Assembly (NCBI GenBank): GCA_905221615.1 | Contig: CAJNDT010000511.1 | Span: forward strand, 1-64,000 | Direction: 5' to 3' | DNA length: 64,000 nt | Origin: Symbiodinium sp. CCMP2592 | Taxonomy: Eukaryota > Sar > Dinophyceae > Suessiales > Symbiodiniaceae | Shown here: in pieces, positions 48,486 to 60,058 of the stretch | Layout of the letters: the number at the start of each line of letters is the position of its first letter | Position numbering within the stretch: position 1 is the stretch's first letter | Notes under the pieces: model-generated | The model's database searches: none | Seen by the model: only the letters and a program-made list of their open reading frames with translations | What the model was told of the DNA's origin: nothing | Program-made: the position numbers and the translations under genes

Positions 48486-49488
48486 GTGGCTTGCTGCCGG
48501 CACTGCCGGCTCTTGGTTGACACGGGATCTTCCTCCCTCGCCTTTTGCCAGAACAATTTCCTGAAGGAAGCTGCTCACCAGGAAACGCAGTGCAACTCTT
48601 GCAATCGATGCAACCCCGGTGGTGTTCCTATGTATTACTGGGGCCCTTTAGTTGAAGGGGACATCCATGCTGGCAACGTGACTGTCCAAACAGTCTCTTA
48701 TAGCATCATGGCTGAGGAGGAAAAAGATGGGTTGCCAGCATGGCATTCAGGGTATCTTCGGCCTGCCTTCCGGTCGGACGATTTTGCCTTTCCGGCGAAG
48801 CCCAATTTCCTCTATGGCAGACTGTCGGCAAGATAGAAAAGAACTGCAACCACCGATGATCCAAAAGCTGCGAGGTCAAGGCGGCGTGGAGAAACTGGTC
48901 CGGACAGCTGGGGGAGAACCAGGGCCGGGTTTATCTCGATGATGCTGCTGTGAACTACGACAAGACCGCGGTGGTGGGCCCGGCAGCCCTGGTCGAGAAA
49001 GAGTGGTACGAAGTGGCAGTTCGGAAGATTTCCCTGGACCCTGGGACCCCACACGTTACTTTGCCATAAGTCTACGGTTTTGCAGCCCGGCTGATCGAGG
49101 CCGGAAGGTCTGCAAACTTGACGTTCTGGTTGCCCGGCGTCTCGGGGGAGGGGAAGCGCTACCACTGAGCTTCGATGCGGCCACGATCTTCCAGATGGGG
49201 GGTCTGGCCAGAGGCTCCAAAGAAGAATTCGTGACCCTGGGGCTATCACTGTGGGCTTTCTACTACATTGTCCTCGACATTACCGCTCGGTCCGTCTCCT
49301 TCATCCCACAAGAGCCGGGCACGGAAGCTTTAAGAAGCGCCATCCAGGAGAAATTTCTGGCTGAAGCCGAGTCTCTTGGGCCTGCTGCCACACGGGAAGT
49401 GGCGCCGGATGGAAGAGCTGCAACGGTAGGCGTGACGGCACGAAGCAATTTGCGGCCGTTGGTCTATCGACCCCCATGCAAGTCGGCG
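48486..49488 (+). pseudogene. Pepsin-like aspartic protease (A1 family) remnant
   Basis: From 48,500 one frame reads CRLLVDTGSSSLAFC, the first active-site DTGSS of A1 proteases, then a Cys-rich stretch (CNSCNRC) and HAGNVTVQTVSYSIM. A second frame near 48,735 gives GIQGIFGLPSG, like the flap-distal GILGL segment. A third from 48,930 gives VYLDDAAVNYDKTAVVGPAA and WYEVAVRKISLDPG, typical of the region before the second active site. Near 49,190-49,310 EEFVTLGLSLWAFYYIVLDI then ARSVSFI matches the C-terminal end. The second DTG/DSG motif is not visible. Three frame changes point to a decayed gene; very short introns are an alternative for some of them. Confidence 0.6.
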
Positions 49489-49799
49489 TAGGTTTGTGTT
49501 CGATTCCTGCTTTCGCGCCTTTACAGCCCGACGAGGGTGTTCCTTTCTTTGCCCAGATTGCGTCGGCAAACTGTACAGCTTCAAGAACGCACGTGAATGC
49601 CCAAACTCAGGCATGCGACATCGTGTGTCTGATGCAACGATGCTTTTGGAAGCACCACAACTGTGAGAGAGAATGGGATTGTTTTGCAGAGTAAACTAAG
49701 TGAGGACAGCAACGCCTGAGTCTGCACATCTTGGAAGTTTGTTTCGCATTGGTGACATTAGAGATTCTGGTTGTTTCCCTCTTGTCTGCAAGCTCGGTT

Positions 49800-49885
49800 T
49801 TTGAATATATGTATATGTACATGTACATGTACATGTATATGTATATGTATATGTGTATGTATATGTATATGTATATGTATATACA
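49800..49885. repeat. TATATG/TACATG microsatellite
   Basis: Alternating purine-pyrimidine tract of ATGTAT and ATGTAC units, followed to ~50,040 by very A+T-rich DNA without a gene. Confidence 0.9.
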
Positions 49886-50374
49886 TATGTAAAAAGCAAC
49901 GATATTCTACTATACTATACGTTTTTTATATTGTTATGTGTTACATTATATGTTACTGTGTATTATTTCATATTATATTACATGACATATTCTACTATAT
50001 TATATGACGTTATATCATGTTATGTTTATCATATTACAACCACCCGAACATGCGGCAGCACACTGTGAGACCTCATCTTGTCCGAGCTGTGAGAGCGTAG
50101 GCCCTGAGGCCCCGAAGCCAAGACTCCTTCGTCCACCAATGCCCAGATAAGAGTAGTCATAATAAGGGTAGCAACAACAGTAAAAGCTTCAACAAAAATT
50201 GTAATTACGAAAATTGTAGTAACAAAAATAGTAATTAACAAAAATAGCAATTAAGAAAAATGTTCTAAGTCCTAAACCCTAGCGCCGCAAGCCCTGAACT
50301 CTGGTTTTGTTGTCGTGGGGCAGATCTCGGGTTTCGTCTTAAGCTTGACCAGTGTGTTTTTGCATAGCCAAAGG

Positions 50375-50478
50375 GTTCAGGGTTTATGGTTTAGGTTTAC
50401 GGTTTAGGGTTTGGAAAAAGGTTTAAGGTTTAGGGTGTTTACAAAAAGGTTTACGGTTTAGGTTTAGGGTTTTGAGGC
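50375..50478. repeat. Interstitial TTTAGGG-like repeats
   Basis: Several degenerate GGTTTAGGGTTT/GGTTTACGG units. The TTTAGGG heptamer is the plant- and dinoflagellate-type telomere motif; here it is internal and degenerate. Confidence 0.75.
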
Positions 50479-50553
50479 TTGGCTGCTCAAAGGCTTCGAA
50501 AAACCAGGCCTTGCTGCAGTTCTTGGATTCAATCCTTCGAAAGGGCACTTAAA

Positions 50554-50655
50554 GGATCATGGGACTTAGTAGGTGGGGTTATAGATAAGGTAACTATAAG
50601 TACTTATAACCCCAATTAAGGCACTTATAACCCTACTTACTAAGTCCCATGATCC
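50554..50655. mobile_element. TIR element, family 3 copy 1
   Basis: 102 bp with 30-bp inverted ends (GGATCATGGGACTTAGTA... facing ...TACTAAGTCCCATGATCC), two mismatches between arms. Related elements at 53,295 and 58,054. Confidence 0.85.
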
Positions 50656-51002
50656 TCCAAGCATGCTAGTAGGAGCTTACTAGTGCACCGACGGAGACGG
50701 GTGAATCCCAACATTTCAGCCAGGCGCGACTTGGGGTTTAGGGTTCTGAGGGTCTTGGCCCGAAGGAGGCTAGTAGGCATCCTTGCACCCACATCTTAGG
50801 AAGTGACACTGTCGAAAGCAGAGACGATGCGACCCCAAAGTCATCTTCCTCGCGGTCGCGGCGCATGGTGCAGCCCCTTTCCTGCAAGGGATTGGGCGTT
50901 GTTTTTGCGACGCCTGTGATAGCAACTGTTCACCAACGTGTCCAACATCACGAGCTGCAACCTTGACATCAGATGCAGCCTGTATCCTGCTCTTATTACT
51001 GT

Positions 51003-51094
51003 AGGGCCTTAGTAATTAGAAGAGGGTTTGGTGGTATTCTATACTATTACTCCAATAAGGAACCCCTAAAACCCTGTTCTAATTATTAAGGCCT
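51003..51094. mobile_element. TIR element with AGGCCTTAGTAATTAGAA-type ends
   Basis: Inverted ends AGGGCCTTAGTAATTAGAAG and CTTCTAATTACTAAGGCC-like, about 26 bp with a few mismatches, around 40 bp of A+T-rich DNA. Non-coding. Confidence 0.75.
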
Positions 51095-52160
51095 TTCGGT
51101 TTAGGCTTCTGTTCGCCACTTGAGCAGCCTTTTGAATTTTGTTGTCATGTTGCCACCCTTCCGGTTGACTGTTTGCACAGGAAGCACAGGAGCAATTGTG
51201 AAGTCTGGGCCTAAACCTTAAACCCTGACCCTAAATAAAAAAAGACTCCCAAAGCCACGGCCGAAGCATGCCCCCCTTTCCCGCGAGGTCTGCAGCTTCC
51301 CAGGAGCCCGGTCTCTTGAAGATTTCAATGGGATTTTTGCATGGCTTCTTCAGAAAAGGTAGGCTTTAGTCGGGTTCGTTGGGGGTGTCCCAGAGGCTAG
51401 CATTTCTGAAGAAACGGTAGTTTGCAGCAGATGTTCCAATCGAAGGATGTTGATGGGTTAGACTTGGGGGCATGGGTTTGTAAGGATTGAGAGGTTTTAC
51501 AAGAGCTATGGAGCTTCGGCAAGTGCTGTTTCCGATGCTACTTTAGATATACATAGTTACCAATGTGAACGTGACGAAGCCAATCAGGAGTCAAATTCGG
51601 ACCATGCTGTCTCCGATTCTCTCCATGTGCACTTCCTTGACCCGTTGACTGTTATCGTTTCCGGATTCACAGCATAAGCCCTACGCTCACCGCAACCCTG
51701 AACCCTGAAGACCCCAACCTGGAATCGAAACCCTGAGGCAGAATCCCTAAATCTCAAACCCCAAACCTGTGATTATCGTTTACATGCCGTCGCCCAGGGA
51801 GTGGTATAGTATAACAAAGTACAGAATAATAGGTTATAATATAGTATAGTAGAGTCAAGCCTCGTATGGTATAATATTGTAGAACGAAGTAGTTCAACAC
51901 ACAGTTTGGTCTAATATGATTCAGCAGAGTATAGTCCAGTCTAGTCTAGTCGCGTCGAGCCTCGTCTAGTATAGTATAGTATAGGTATGGCACAGTATGG
52001 TATAGTATGGTGTAGTATAGTATCGGCTAGTCTGGTATGGTGTAGTAGAGTTTGGTTCGGTGTAGTAGAGTTTCGTATCATGTAGTACAATATTAGTACG
52101 CGTGTCCCACAGCCACCTTACCCTCGCGATAGGCACGCCGTCGGCACACATGTAGGTGTT
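51095..52160. repeat. Non-coding stretch with TATAGTATAG-type simple repeats
   Basis: From about 51,800 to 52,085 the DNA is built of TATAGTATAG, GTATGGTATAG and TAGTCTAGTC variants. Upstream of it no gene is seen. Confidence 0.7.
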
Positions 52161-53294
52161 TTTAGGGTTCAGGGTTTAGGGTTTTGGTCTTGCGTTGCTA
52201 TGTGCATCCCCGAGGTCTCCTAAGGTGACTGAGAAAGGCTCTGCCGTAGAGCTTCGCTGCCGGCATACACTGCAAGTCCGTGCTTAAAAAGGGTTTTGGG
52301 TTTAAGGTTCGGGGTTTCGGGGTTTCGGGTTTAAATTTACGTAGGGTTCGAGGTTTGGGAGGGTTTTTGGGGGTTTGCAGGGGTTTAGGATTTGGTGTAC
52401 TTCGTGAACTGCAGAGTTTCACTTCCAGGCAGGTGCTCCAGCTCCTGTGGTTTGGTGCGGCCTTTTCAGGGATCTACATGGGTTCCTATAAGATCGTTAA
52501 AAGATCTTTATCAGATCTACAAGGTACCTCAAAGGGGTTCAGGGTTTGCAGCAAAGGGTTGGGGCCTTAAGGGGTTGCGAGTACCTTCGCGGAGAAAATT
52601 GTAGGCTCAAGGCGCATGCCTGGTAATAGTAATAGTAGTTAGTAATAGTAATAGTAATAGTAATCGTAATAGTACTAGCAGTAGTAGTAGTCGTCGTCGT
52701 AGTAGTAGCAGTAGTCTTTGCAGAAAGTGTGCTCTGTCCATGTGTCAGGGGTTTCGCTCGAGCTCAGTCCTCAGGGCTCGTGCGTGCAGTCCGGTTTTTC
52801 ATGTCTGAGAGGACTTGACTTTTCTTCAATCTTTTGACGCAACCACTAACCCCGGTTTTGCAGGAGAGACAGGGTAACTAATGCCATGAAGGAGACCAAG
52901 GGGTGAGCACTCAACAATCCAGTTTCAACAGATGTAGCAGCGCCAGAGGTGTCAACTCATCCTCATGCCTCCACGTAGTCATGCAATCATGTCGGCGCAT
53001 ATCATGGTATCATTGCAAGCATGTTATGAAGCAGTCTTGTAGAATTGCAGAGTAAACTACAACAGTTCCACTGCGCAACAGCTTCGTTGTTGATAGCTGA
53101 ACAGCAGTACCTTTGAGCAAGAGAAGGCTGTGTGCAATGCTAGTGGTGTACATTCGTAGTATATTTGCAGGTTGTAGTATAGCTGTTTTGCGAAAGTATG
53201 AGAGAGTACTTGCTGAATCATGGCCAGCTATAAGTAAGGAGAAACAACAACCCAAACGTCATATACAACCCTTCTGCCCCGAAAAATTTATGAA

Positions 53295-53405
53295 GGAGCA
53301 TGATGGGACTTGTTAGGTAAGGTTGCAAACAAGTTAACTATTAGTACTTGCAAAGTCTTATCGCTCAAATTCAGCTACTTATAGCCTTAAGTCCCATGAT
53401 CCTCC
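53295..53405. mobile_element. TIR element, family 3 copy 2
   Basis: Ends GGAGCATGATGGGACTTG and CTTAAGTCCCATGATCCTCC are inverted copies with some mismatches and match the family at 50,554. Interior also has TATTAGTACTTG in common with that copy. Confidence 0.7.
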
Positions 53406-53727
53406 ATGTACCCTCCTGAAAAGCCTGGCATGGTACTCGTCTCGTAGGAGCGCCTTTCCATCCATGTCTCTGAGAAGCAGATCGTCCGCACGGCCAAACC
53501 CAGCCCGGAGGACGTACGCAAGGAGCCCAACTCGACCATACTATACTCTGCTTTGCTATACCAGGTTGTGCTACTATTACAATTATTATTGTTGTTACTA
53601 TTATTACTATTATTATTAAGCTATGTGAACTTACACTGTACCGTAGCTCATTCTAAGGGTCGGAGTCTCTTCGACTCCTCTGTGTGGTCGCAAGCGTTTG
53701 AGTCACTTTTGAACGCCAACCGGCTGG

Positions 53728-53900
53728 CAATAGTAAGAGTAATAGTAGTAGTAATGGTAATAGTAATAGTAATAGTAATAGTAATAGTAATGGTAATAGT
53801 AATAGTAATAGTAATAGTAATAGTAATAGTAATAGTAATAGTAATAGTAATAGTAATAGTAATAGTAATAGTAATAGTAATAGTAATAGTAATAGTAGTA
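53728..53900. repeat. TAATAG microsatellite
   Basis: About 170 bp of TAATAG (AATAGT) repeats with rare G substitutions. It yields spurious Ile/Val, Leu and Tyr frames. Confidence 0.95.
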
Positions 53901-54517
53901 CAGTAATATTATCATGAGGAGCTGCAGTTGTTATCATTGATAGTGCTCTCTCCGACGAGGTCTGCATGATTATGTTTTTGGTTTGTGGACACTTCGGCGA
54001 TCGACACGTTCACATGGAAAGTTGCATCGTCACAAATTCGGGAGGAGTTGCGAACAGCTGCCGAAGAGCGTGACATGGAAGCCTTGCAGAGGTGTGCATC
54101 AGGGTGCTTTCCAGAGAACTGCGCGGTCCTGGTGCATATTACGCTCATAAACCACCCGGCAACCCATATGCAGCCTAGGCTCAGATCTGAAAATTTGAAT
54201 TGTGAAGAGCCCTTTGTGATGGACCTAGGGGTATCTGTTCATGCCAGGCGCAGCGTTTCTGCAGAGGCTCATGTAGGGTGGGAGTGTAGTGGGCATGCAG
54301 CCTGAAGCTTGAAACCCGAAGTGCAGTGGCAGCCACAAGACACCAAACCCGATAGCCGATGACCAGGTAACATACGTTACATGGTTTCAGCATCCTAAAC
54401 TTTTCACCCTTTCACCATAGAACTCGAAATCAGCATCCTAAGCCTAAGCCGTTATGGAGGCTTTCCTGGCACATACTGTAGTTGCTGAGTTGGTTCCTCT
54501 CGGATGGCTCGATTTGC

Positions 54518-55219
54518 ATGGCGCTCGGGATTTGGACCGGCGGCTTAGATACCTTGGAAGACAAGGTCAAGTCAGTACAGGAGCGGTTCGAATCGGAGGA
54601 GCCCTGGGTTGAGCAACTGGTCGCGGTCCATTATGACAGCGGGGCACTTGATGTTGATGACTTCGTGTCTCAACTGAACCTGCTCAACTCACCGCAGACA
54701 CGCCGCCTGCAGCGCTGCGCTACCCCGGGCTGCCCCTTCAGAGTGCATGAATGTGCCACCTTTGGCGGCTACTGCTGCAAGCAATGTCACTTCGTACATG
54801 TTCGTGGCAAGACTAAAGGTTCACAGCACGGCGGCCGTTGCGAGGGGAAGCCCGGTTCCCACCTGTCCTTGCAGGCCTTGGCGAAGCCACCCGACAAGCC
54901 ACAGACAGGTGTCGGATGCGTCGTCGCCGGCTTCTCCAGCCTTCAGCGAGTGCAGCGCGTGGCTAAGCCGGTGGCTGTCCCGATAGCGGAGCCGCCGCGG
55001 ACACCTGCAAAGCCTCCTAAAGCCCAGACTTCTGAACTCAACATTCTGAGCAGAGAACGCCGTGATCCGGGTGCAAGCTCGGCACGCGGCTCTCCGCAAG
55101 AAGGAGCCGCAGCCCATGATCGCAGCTCTTCTGCTCCCGGAGGCGGAGGCATCTCGACGCGTACTTTGGACCCTTTTCCCATCTCGAGACCACTAGTCTC
55201 AGAAGACAGGGACAAGATG
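54518..55219 (+). CDS. Putative exon encoding a Cys/His-cluster protein
   Basis: An open + frame with mostly G/C third positions. Residues ~62-110 hold a Cys/His cluster: RCATPGCPFRVHECATFGGY then CCKQCHFVHVRG and HGGRC, consistent with one or two zinc sites. The rest is Pro/Ser/Lys-rich and probably disordered. The first ATG is 54,518, but the true start may lie in an earlier exon. The frame runs into a TIR element at 55,224, so the exon probably ends just before it (after DRDKM). The next exon may lie within 55,300-55,375 (MTREDFERDPKF). Function unknown. Confidence 0.5.
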
Positions 55220-55223
55220 ACAT

Positions 55224-55436
55224 CTATGATAAGGAACCCCCAAAACAGCATAGGTAGATATTTAGGCCCCTATACTCATTCTATAATCATCATGAAGCGG
55301 TGAGCAATCGGGCTTGCAGAGGTGTGGCGATCATGACCAGGGAAGATTTTGAGCGCGACCCCAAGTTCCAAAGAACTAATATAGAGGCTGAAATAACTAC
55401 CTATACTATTTTGGGGCTTCTTTATCATGATGATAG
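55224..55436. mobile_element. TIR element with CTATGATAAGGA / TACCTATACT-type ends
   Basis: The arm 55,224-55,257 is an inverted, imperfect copy of 55,398-55,436 (CTACCTAT...TTTTGGGG...TATCATGATAG). It abuts the end of the exon at 54,518. The interior has a small coding-like piece, so it could be two nested elements. Confidence 0.6.
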
Positions 55437-57639
55437 TATCATACACCCCAAAACCCTATTCCAATGATGAAGGCCCCTATAGTACGGTACTTGGCACTGC
55501 CCATCTGTACGTGTGTTTGGCGCCTTTTGGCCCCTAGCCCTGGCCTCTCCTTGCCTTTACTTAGGGTTTAGGGTTTAGGGTTTGCTTGCCCTTGGTTTTT
55601 TTTCCTTAGGTGCTTTTGCCTCGCCTGCCTTGCTTCTTTGAATGTTTTGCCCTCCTTTCCGCCGGACTTCTTATCTGCCCTTGCATGGAGTATCTGCCTC
55701 CTTGTTTTCGTCTTCTCAGCCCCTGGCTTTTAGCGCCTAAACACTTTAGGTTTAGGTTTAGGGTTCACTAAACCCGAAAGCCTAAGCCCTGACATCGGAC
55801 TGGGAAGGTCTGGGGGATATAGTTCGCAGCATCTCCTCTTCTTCTTCTTCTGCCCCAGCCGAAAGGGGTTGTAATCTATAATTTCGCCCTTCTTGGGCGA
55901 AGGTCTTCACACTCAGTGCCTGAAACGCAGTTATTCGCTCGTCCGGCCCGCGAAGCAGGCGAAAACTAATGTCCTACTAGCGCCTCTTGTTGCCCACGTT
56001 CGTTTATTTTCTGGGAGTAGTTGTCAGCAACCTCATGAACTCGGAGTTCGAGCACTCGCCCTTAACCCTCAAACCCCCAAACAGTTAAACCATGTCTGTG
56101 GTTGGCTACTTGAGTTCCTATTTCAACCGGCCCAGGCGAAGGTTCGCAGCCGTCACTTCATCAGCAGCTGGAGCAGCACGTCTTCTGGACACCTTCTGGG
56201 TGGCTCGCGTTCTCCAAATCAGTATCTGGTTTTGGGTTTAGGGTTTCGGCTAGACTTCAGGCCACTAGCAAAAAAAGGGTTTCTGGGGATCCAATGAGGG
56301 CAGAACCCATTGAGACCCTGTTTGAACCAAGAAGCTGAACCGCCGGTTCCTTCAGACCGCTAAACCCTAAGCCCTGAAACCCCAAAAGTCCCAAGCGACC
56401 CTGCCAGGCGGGCCTCGTCCTTGTGTAGGAGGGAAGAAAAGCCCCCAAGCCCTGAACCCGAAACCCCCTTCGGGGTTCCTTTCAGGATTCCTTTAAGGGC
56501 TCCTTTGAGGGTTCTTTTAAGGGTAGGGTTCCTTTAAGGGCTCCTTGAAGGCTTCCTCGAAGGGTTCCTTTAAGGGGTTCCCCAGGGGCTCGCCCAGGCT
56601 GCTGCTGGTCGTGCACTGCAACGAGGAGCCTTTCAAGTCCTCTTTCGCCTGCGCCAGGTCGTGTCTAGGGATAAGGCTTTAAGTGGTTGGGGTTTGGGGT
56701 TTAGGGTTTAGGGTTTGCTGAGCAGGGAACCTTCAACCTTTCGGGTTTTTTTCCTCCCATGGCTGAAAAGGTTAAAATTTTTTAGGGGCTAGGGTATTCA
56801 GCCCCTGAGGATTAATCTCTAAGGGCTTAAGTTTAAGGGTTATGGACTGGGATGGTTTCGGGTTTATGGATAAGGGTTTAGGGGTCAGGCACTGAGATTT
56901 TTCAGGGTTTAGGGATAAGGTTTTAGGGACGTCTAGGGTTTGCGCCAGGCAGTGGTCAAAGGCCTTCCAGCAGACCGTCGCCCATGAAACTGGGTTCATG
57001 TTGAGCATAGCAGGATCGAGCAATGCATACTTAGATATTCCTACAACACAAGCAAACACATGAAGGGATAATGTGTCTATATGTATACACACACACATAT
57101 ATATATATGTACAATCAATTGTATATTATACTATATTATATTAGATTATGCTATATTGTATTACATTGAAATGACTTGTATTTTTGCAACTAGCACATAT
57201 GCCTACATGCATGCATGTACAAGTATGAAGAAACAGGAACTTGCACCTACATTTGCTCATAGATGTAGATAGGTAGTTTCATCGCTAGGTAGCTAGATAG
57301 ACCGGTAGGTAGGTAGATAGATAGGTAGCTGTGTATGTAGGTATGTATGTATTTACGTATGTACGCACGTACGTCCGTCCGTCCGCTGCAGGTATTTTGG
57401 ATATATGAACAAACAGGTAGCATGTCTAGAATCTAGACAAACATATAGACAGACAAAGTCAGCTGAATGCTCACATGTCTCAAGAGCTACAATCATAAAG
57501 AAATAAAGCAGTAAAGACAGAAATCAGTAACAAGATGTGGATGTCTTTCATATGGATTCCTCTGCATGGTCGCACTTGCCTTTATAAGAGGTTAAACCCT
57601 AAAAAACAACCCTAAGCCCGTGCCTGTACAAGAGCCTAG
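55437..57639. repeat. Intron-like DNA with scattered TTTAGGG repeats
   Basis: TTTAGGG tandem copies at 55,561-55,583, 56,695-56,716 and degenerate ones elsewhere; a tract of AAGGGTTCCTTT variants at 56,460-56,590; (TA)n and TAGGTAG tracts at 57,095-57,375. A short exon-like piece lies at about 56,590-56,652 (RLLLVVHCNEEPFKSSFACA) followed by GT. No other coding sequence supported. Confidence 0.5.
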
Positions 57640-57729
57640 GAAGATGACGTGGACTACGGTGGCTTGCGGGACGCCGTACAGGCCGCCTGCAGCTACACCT
57701 CGTCCTGGCCCGGAGTCTTCCTCCACCAG
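57640..57729 (+). CDS. Candidate exon (30 codons)
   Basis: Reads EDDVDYGGLRDAVQAACSYT then SSWPGVFLHQ, with G/C at most third positions. It ends at CAG followed by GT (57,730) at the left end of a TIR element. The phase fits the candidate exon at 58,453. Probably part of the gene that ends at 61,808, but the intermediate splicing cannot be settled by eye. Confidence 0.4.
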
Positions 57730-57930
57730 GTGGGAGTTTCCATTCGGGGTACCTTTAAAGGGATTCTTTAGGGGTTCCCTAAAGGGGTCTATAATCTATA
57801 AGGGTTCTATTATCACAAACGGTCTAGGGTTCAGGGTTTCCGAAAATTAGGGGTACCTTATGTATAAAAAGGATCTTACTAGTTGGGGTTGCTATATTAG
57901 GGTCCCCTATGTTCGGCAACTCCCATGTGT
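57730..57930. mobile_element. Introner-like TIR element, family 1
   Basis: Left end GTGGGAGTTTCC, right end GTTCGGCAACTCCCATG. Interior GGGGTACCTTATGTATAAAAA, GGATCTTACT and TAGGGTCCCCTATG match the intron at 60,192-60,301. It starts exactly at the GT after the candidate exon 57,640-57,729. Confidence 0.65.
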
Positions 57931-58053
57931 AGAGGTGACTGTTAAGGGCTTGGTTTAGGGGTAGGGGTTTCAGGTTTCCGATACATGGTGCCAAGCATTA
58001 CCCGGCAACGCCCTCAGGAGGCCTGGATGCAGAAAGGGCTATAGATTACTTGC

Positions 58054-58155
58054 AGGCCCTGTTGACTTAGTAAGTCTATTTAGTATCCCCTAGAAACCCT
58101 ATTATAATCCCCATAACCCACCTTACTAACCCTACTTACTAAGTCAAAAGGGCCT
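58054..58155. mobile_element. TIR element, family 3 copy 3
   Basis: Arms AGGCCCTGTTGACTTAGTAAG and CTTACTAAGTCAAAAGGGCCT, 21 bp with two mismatches. Outer flanks TTACTTG and CAAGTA are also inverted. Confidence 0.75.
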
Positions 58156-58452
58156 CCAAGTAGATTATATATAGAGTTATTGGTTTAGCAGGGTTTAGGG
58201 TTCCAGCTTCAGGGAAGGGCTTTGTTCTAGGCAGGGGGTCTTGGGAGTCTTGGGAGCCACAAAATGTTGGGAACAACCTGAGCCCCGATCCTGCCTCTCG
58301 TTTCGGGTTTAGGGTTTGGGGTCGAAGCAAGCCCGCTGCAAAAAGGTTTCTGGCACACCATCCAAGCTTACGCTGAAAAAGGGTTTGGGGTTTGGGGGTT
58401 TTGGATTTACGTCTTTTGGGACTTCTTCCTTCGAATGGTTGGTGTTTGCCAG

Positions 58453-58536
58453 GTCTCCGTTGACTGCGACGGCAAGCAGCTCATGGCCCTCGGGGTGGGT
58501 CGGACGGTGGAGCATCGGATGCTGGGCCCTTGCGAA
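58453..58536 (+). CDS. Candidate exon (28 codons)
   Basis: Preceded by TTTGCCAG and reading VSVDCDGKQLMALGVGRTVE then HRMLGPCE, with G/C-rich third positions. It ends where GAAGGATT could be a GA-type donor. It follows candidate exon 57,640-57,729 in phase 0. Confidence 0.4.
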
Positions 58537-58732
58537 GGATTTTGAATTAAGTTACCATGGTAAGGAAGCCATGTGGGCTCTAGATAATAATCGAACTAAG
58601 TTACCATAGTAAGGAAGCCATGATTTACCATAGGTTCCTATTCTGGTAAGTTAAATGAAGCTGCTAATGAAGCTCCTGAACATGAATCCCTGCTGTGGTG
58701 GTTATTTATGATAGTAGCTTAAGTTAAGCACC

Positions 58733-58855
58733 CTAAACTCTAAACCCTAAGCCCTAAACCTTAAACCCCTAAACCCTAAACCCCTAAACCCTAAACCCTA
58801 GACCCTAAACCTCTAAACCCCTAAACCCCTAAATCCTTGACCCTAAACCCGCTGA
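58733..58855. repeat. Interstitial CCCTAAA array
   Basis: About 15 copies of CCCTAAA/CCCCTAAA with few errors, the best telomere-type array in the window. Confidence 0.9.
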
Positions 58856-59093
58856 TCAAGAGACCAGGATAAGAGCAGCCCTGGTGGCTCTCAGCGCCTC
58901 AGCCTGCGTGAAGGGCCAGGAGAGGGGCGCTCTTCGCGGGGTTGCTCGAAGGTTCTAGAAGGGTTCAGGGTTTAGGCTAGGGAAGAGTCGGCGCCTCAGT
59001 TCCTGGCATATGCGTAGTCCAGGTGTAAAAAGGCTAGGGAAGATCAGGTTGTTTAGGGGTTTAGGGTGGCGTGACGTTGCAAGCCAGTTGCAA

Positions 59094-59185
59094 AAGGGTT
59101 TAGGATTTAGGGTTTAGGTTTCATGCTGAAAAGGGTTTAGGTTTAGGGTTCAGGGTTTAGGTTTTAGGTTTAGGATGCCAAGAGG
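59094..59185. repeat. Interstitial TTTAGGG repeats
   Basis: Degenerate TTTAGGGTTTAGG units, opposite orientation to the array at 58,733. Confidence 0.8.
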
Positions 59186-59613
59186 ATTCAGTATTCAGGG
59201 GGTTTCGGGGCTGGTTTTTTGGGTATAGGGTTTGGGGCTTTTGGGCAGGGTTTAGGGTTTACGTTTTTGGTTTTAGGTGGTGGAGGGTCAGAAGTCCTCC
59301 TAGGCGATGATCATATCGTTTTTTGCGGATTGTCCGGCGTTCCGCGTAATCAAGGTTCTGTAATAAGGATCGTGCTATGTAGTATTTTTTACATTGGGAT
59401 GACCAGCCCCTCGGCGACATCCGCAGGAGACCCAAGATGCTTCTTTGCAGCAGATCGTGACGGTGGCACGACGGAAGAAAGGAGAAAGGTGGAGAATTGC
59501 ATAAATGAGGATTCCTTTTCTTTCAGTTCTGTGAGTTAGGTTTATTTTAAGGCCGACAGATTAGGATTCCCTTTCTAGGTCCCTATGATAACACTGACGC
59601 CTTGATTAACCCC

Positions 59614-59795
59614 AGAGAGCCCAATACCCCTCAATTAAGGAATATGGCTTAAATCATCATATGAAGCCCCTTATGATTTAAGCCATATTCCTTAATTAAG
59701 GGGTATCGGAGCCCTAAACCCTAAACCCTATAGATCCCTTATAGATCCCTTAAAGGAACCCTAGGTATCCCTTAATTAAGGGGTATTGGGCTCTC
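59614..59795. mobile_element. TIR element, family 4 copy 1
   Basis: Outer ends AGAGAGCCCAATACCCCT... facing ...AGGGGTATTGGGCTCTC. Inside is a second, perfect 21-bp inverted repeat (59,637-59,657 and 59,673-59,693; AAGGAATATGGCTTAAATCA...). The same outer ends recur at 63,541-63,838. It may be an intron of the gene starting near 59,854. Confidence 0.85.
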
Positions 59796-59853
59796 CTGGG
59801 ACCCCTCGAGGTGCCTCGCCGGGCAGCCGACAGGCAAGCGCAAGCGAGAGGAC

Positions 59854-60021
59854 ATGGCGGATGTGGTGGAAAATCTGAGGGGTCTCTTCGCGCATTACCA
59901 CAGTGACTGGATTCTTGTTAAGGGGTTTATTTTAAGTTACCTTTTCTAAGGACACCATATTATGTACTATAGATCCCTATTATTGTAACATATATATATA
60001 TATATAGATACATATGTATAC

Positions 60022-60058
<37 letters not shown>

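Noticed and set aside
50554..53405. Direct repeats considered as a CRISPR-like array
   Set aside because: Repeats are inverted pairs of a TIR family with irregular spacing and no spacers; the setting is eukaryotic.
53653..53967. Frames of poly-Leu, poly-Tyr and Ile/Val
   Set aside because: All arise from the TAATAG microsatellite.
58733..58855. CCCTAAA array as a chromosome end
   Set aside because: Gene and repeat sequence continue on both sides for kilobases, so it is interstitial.
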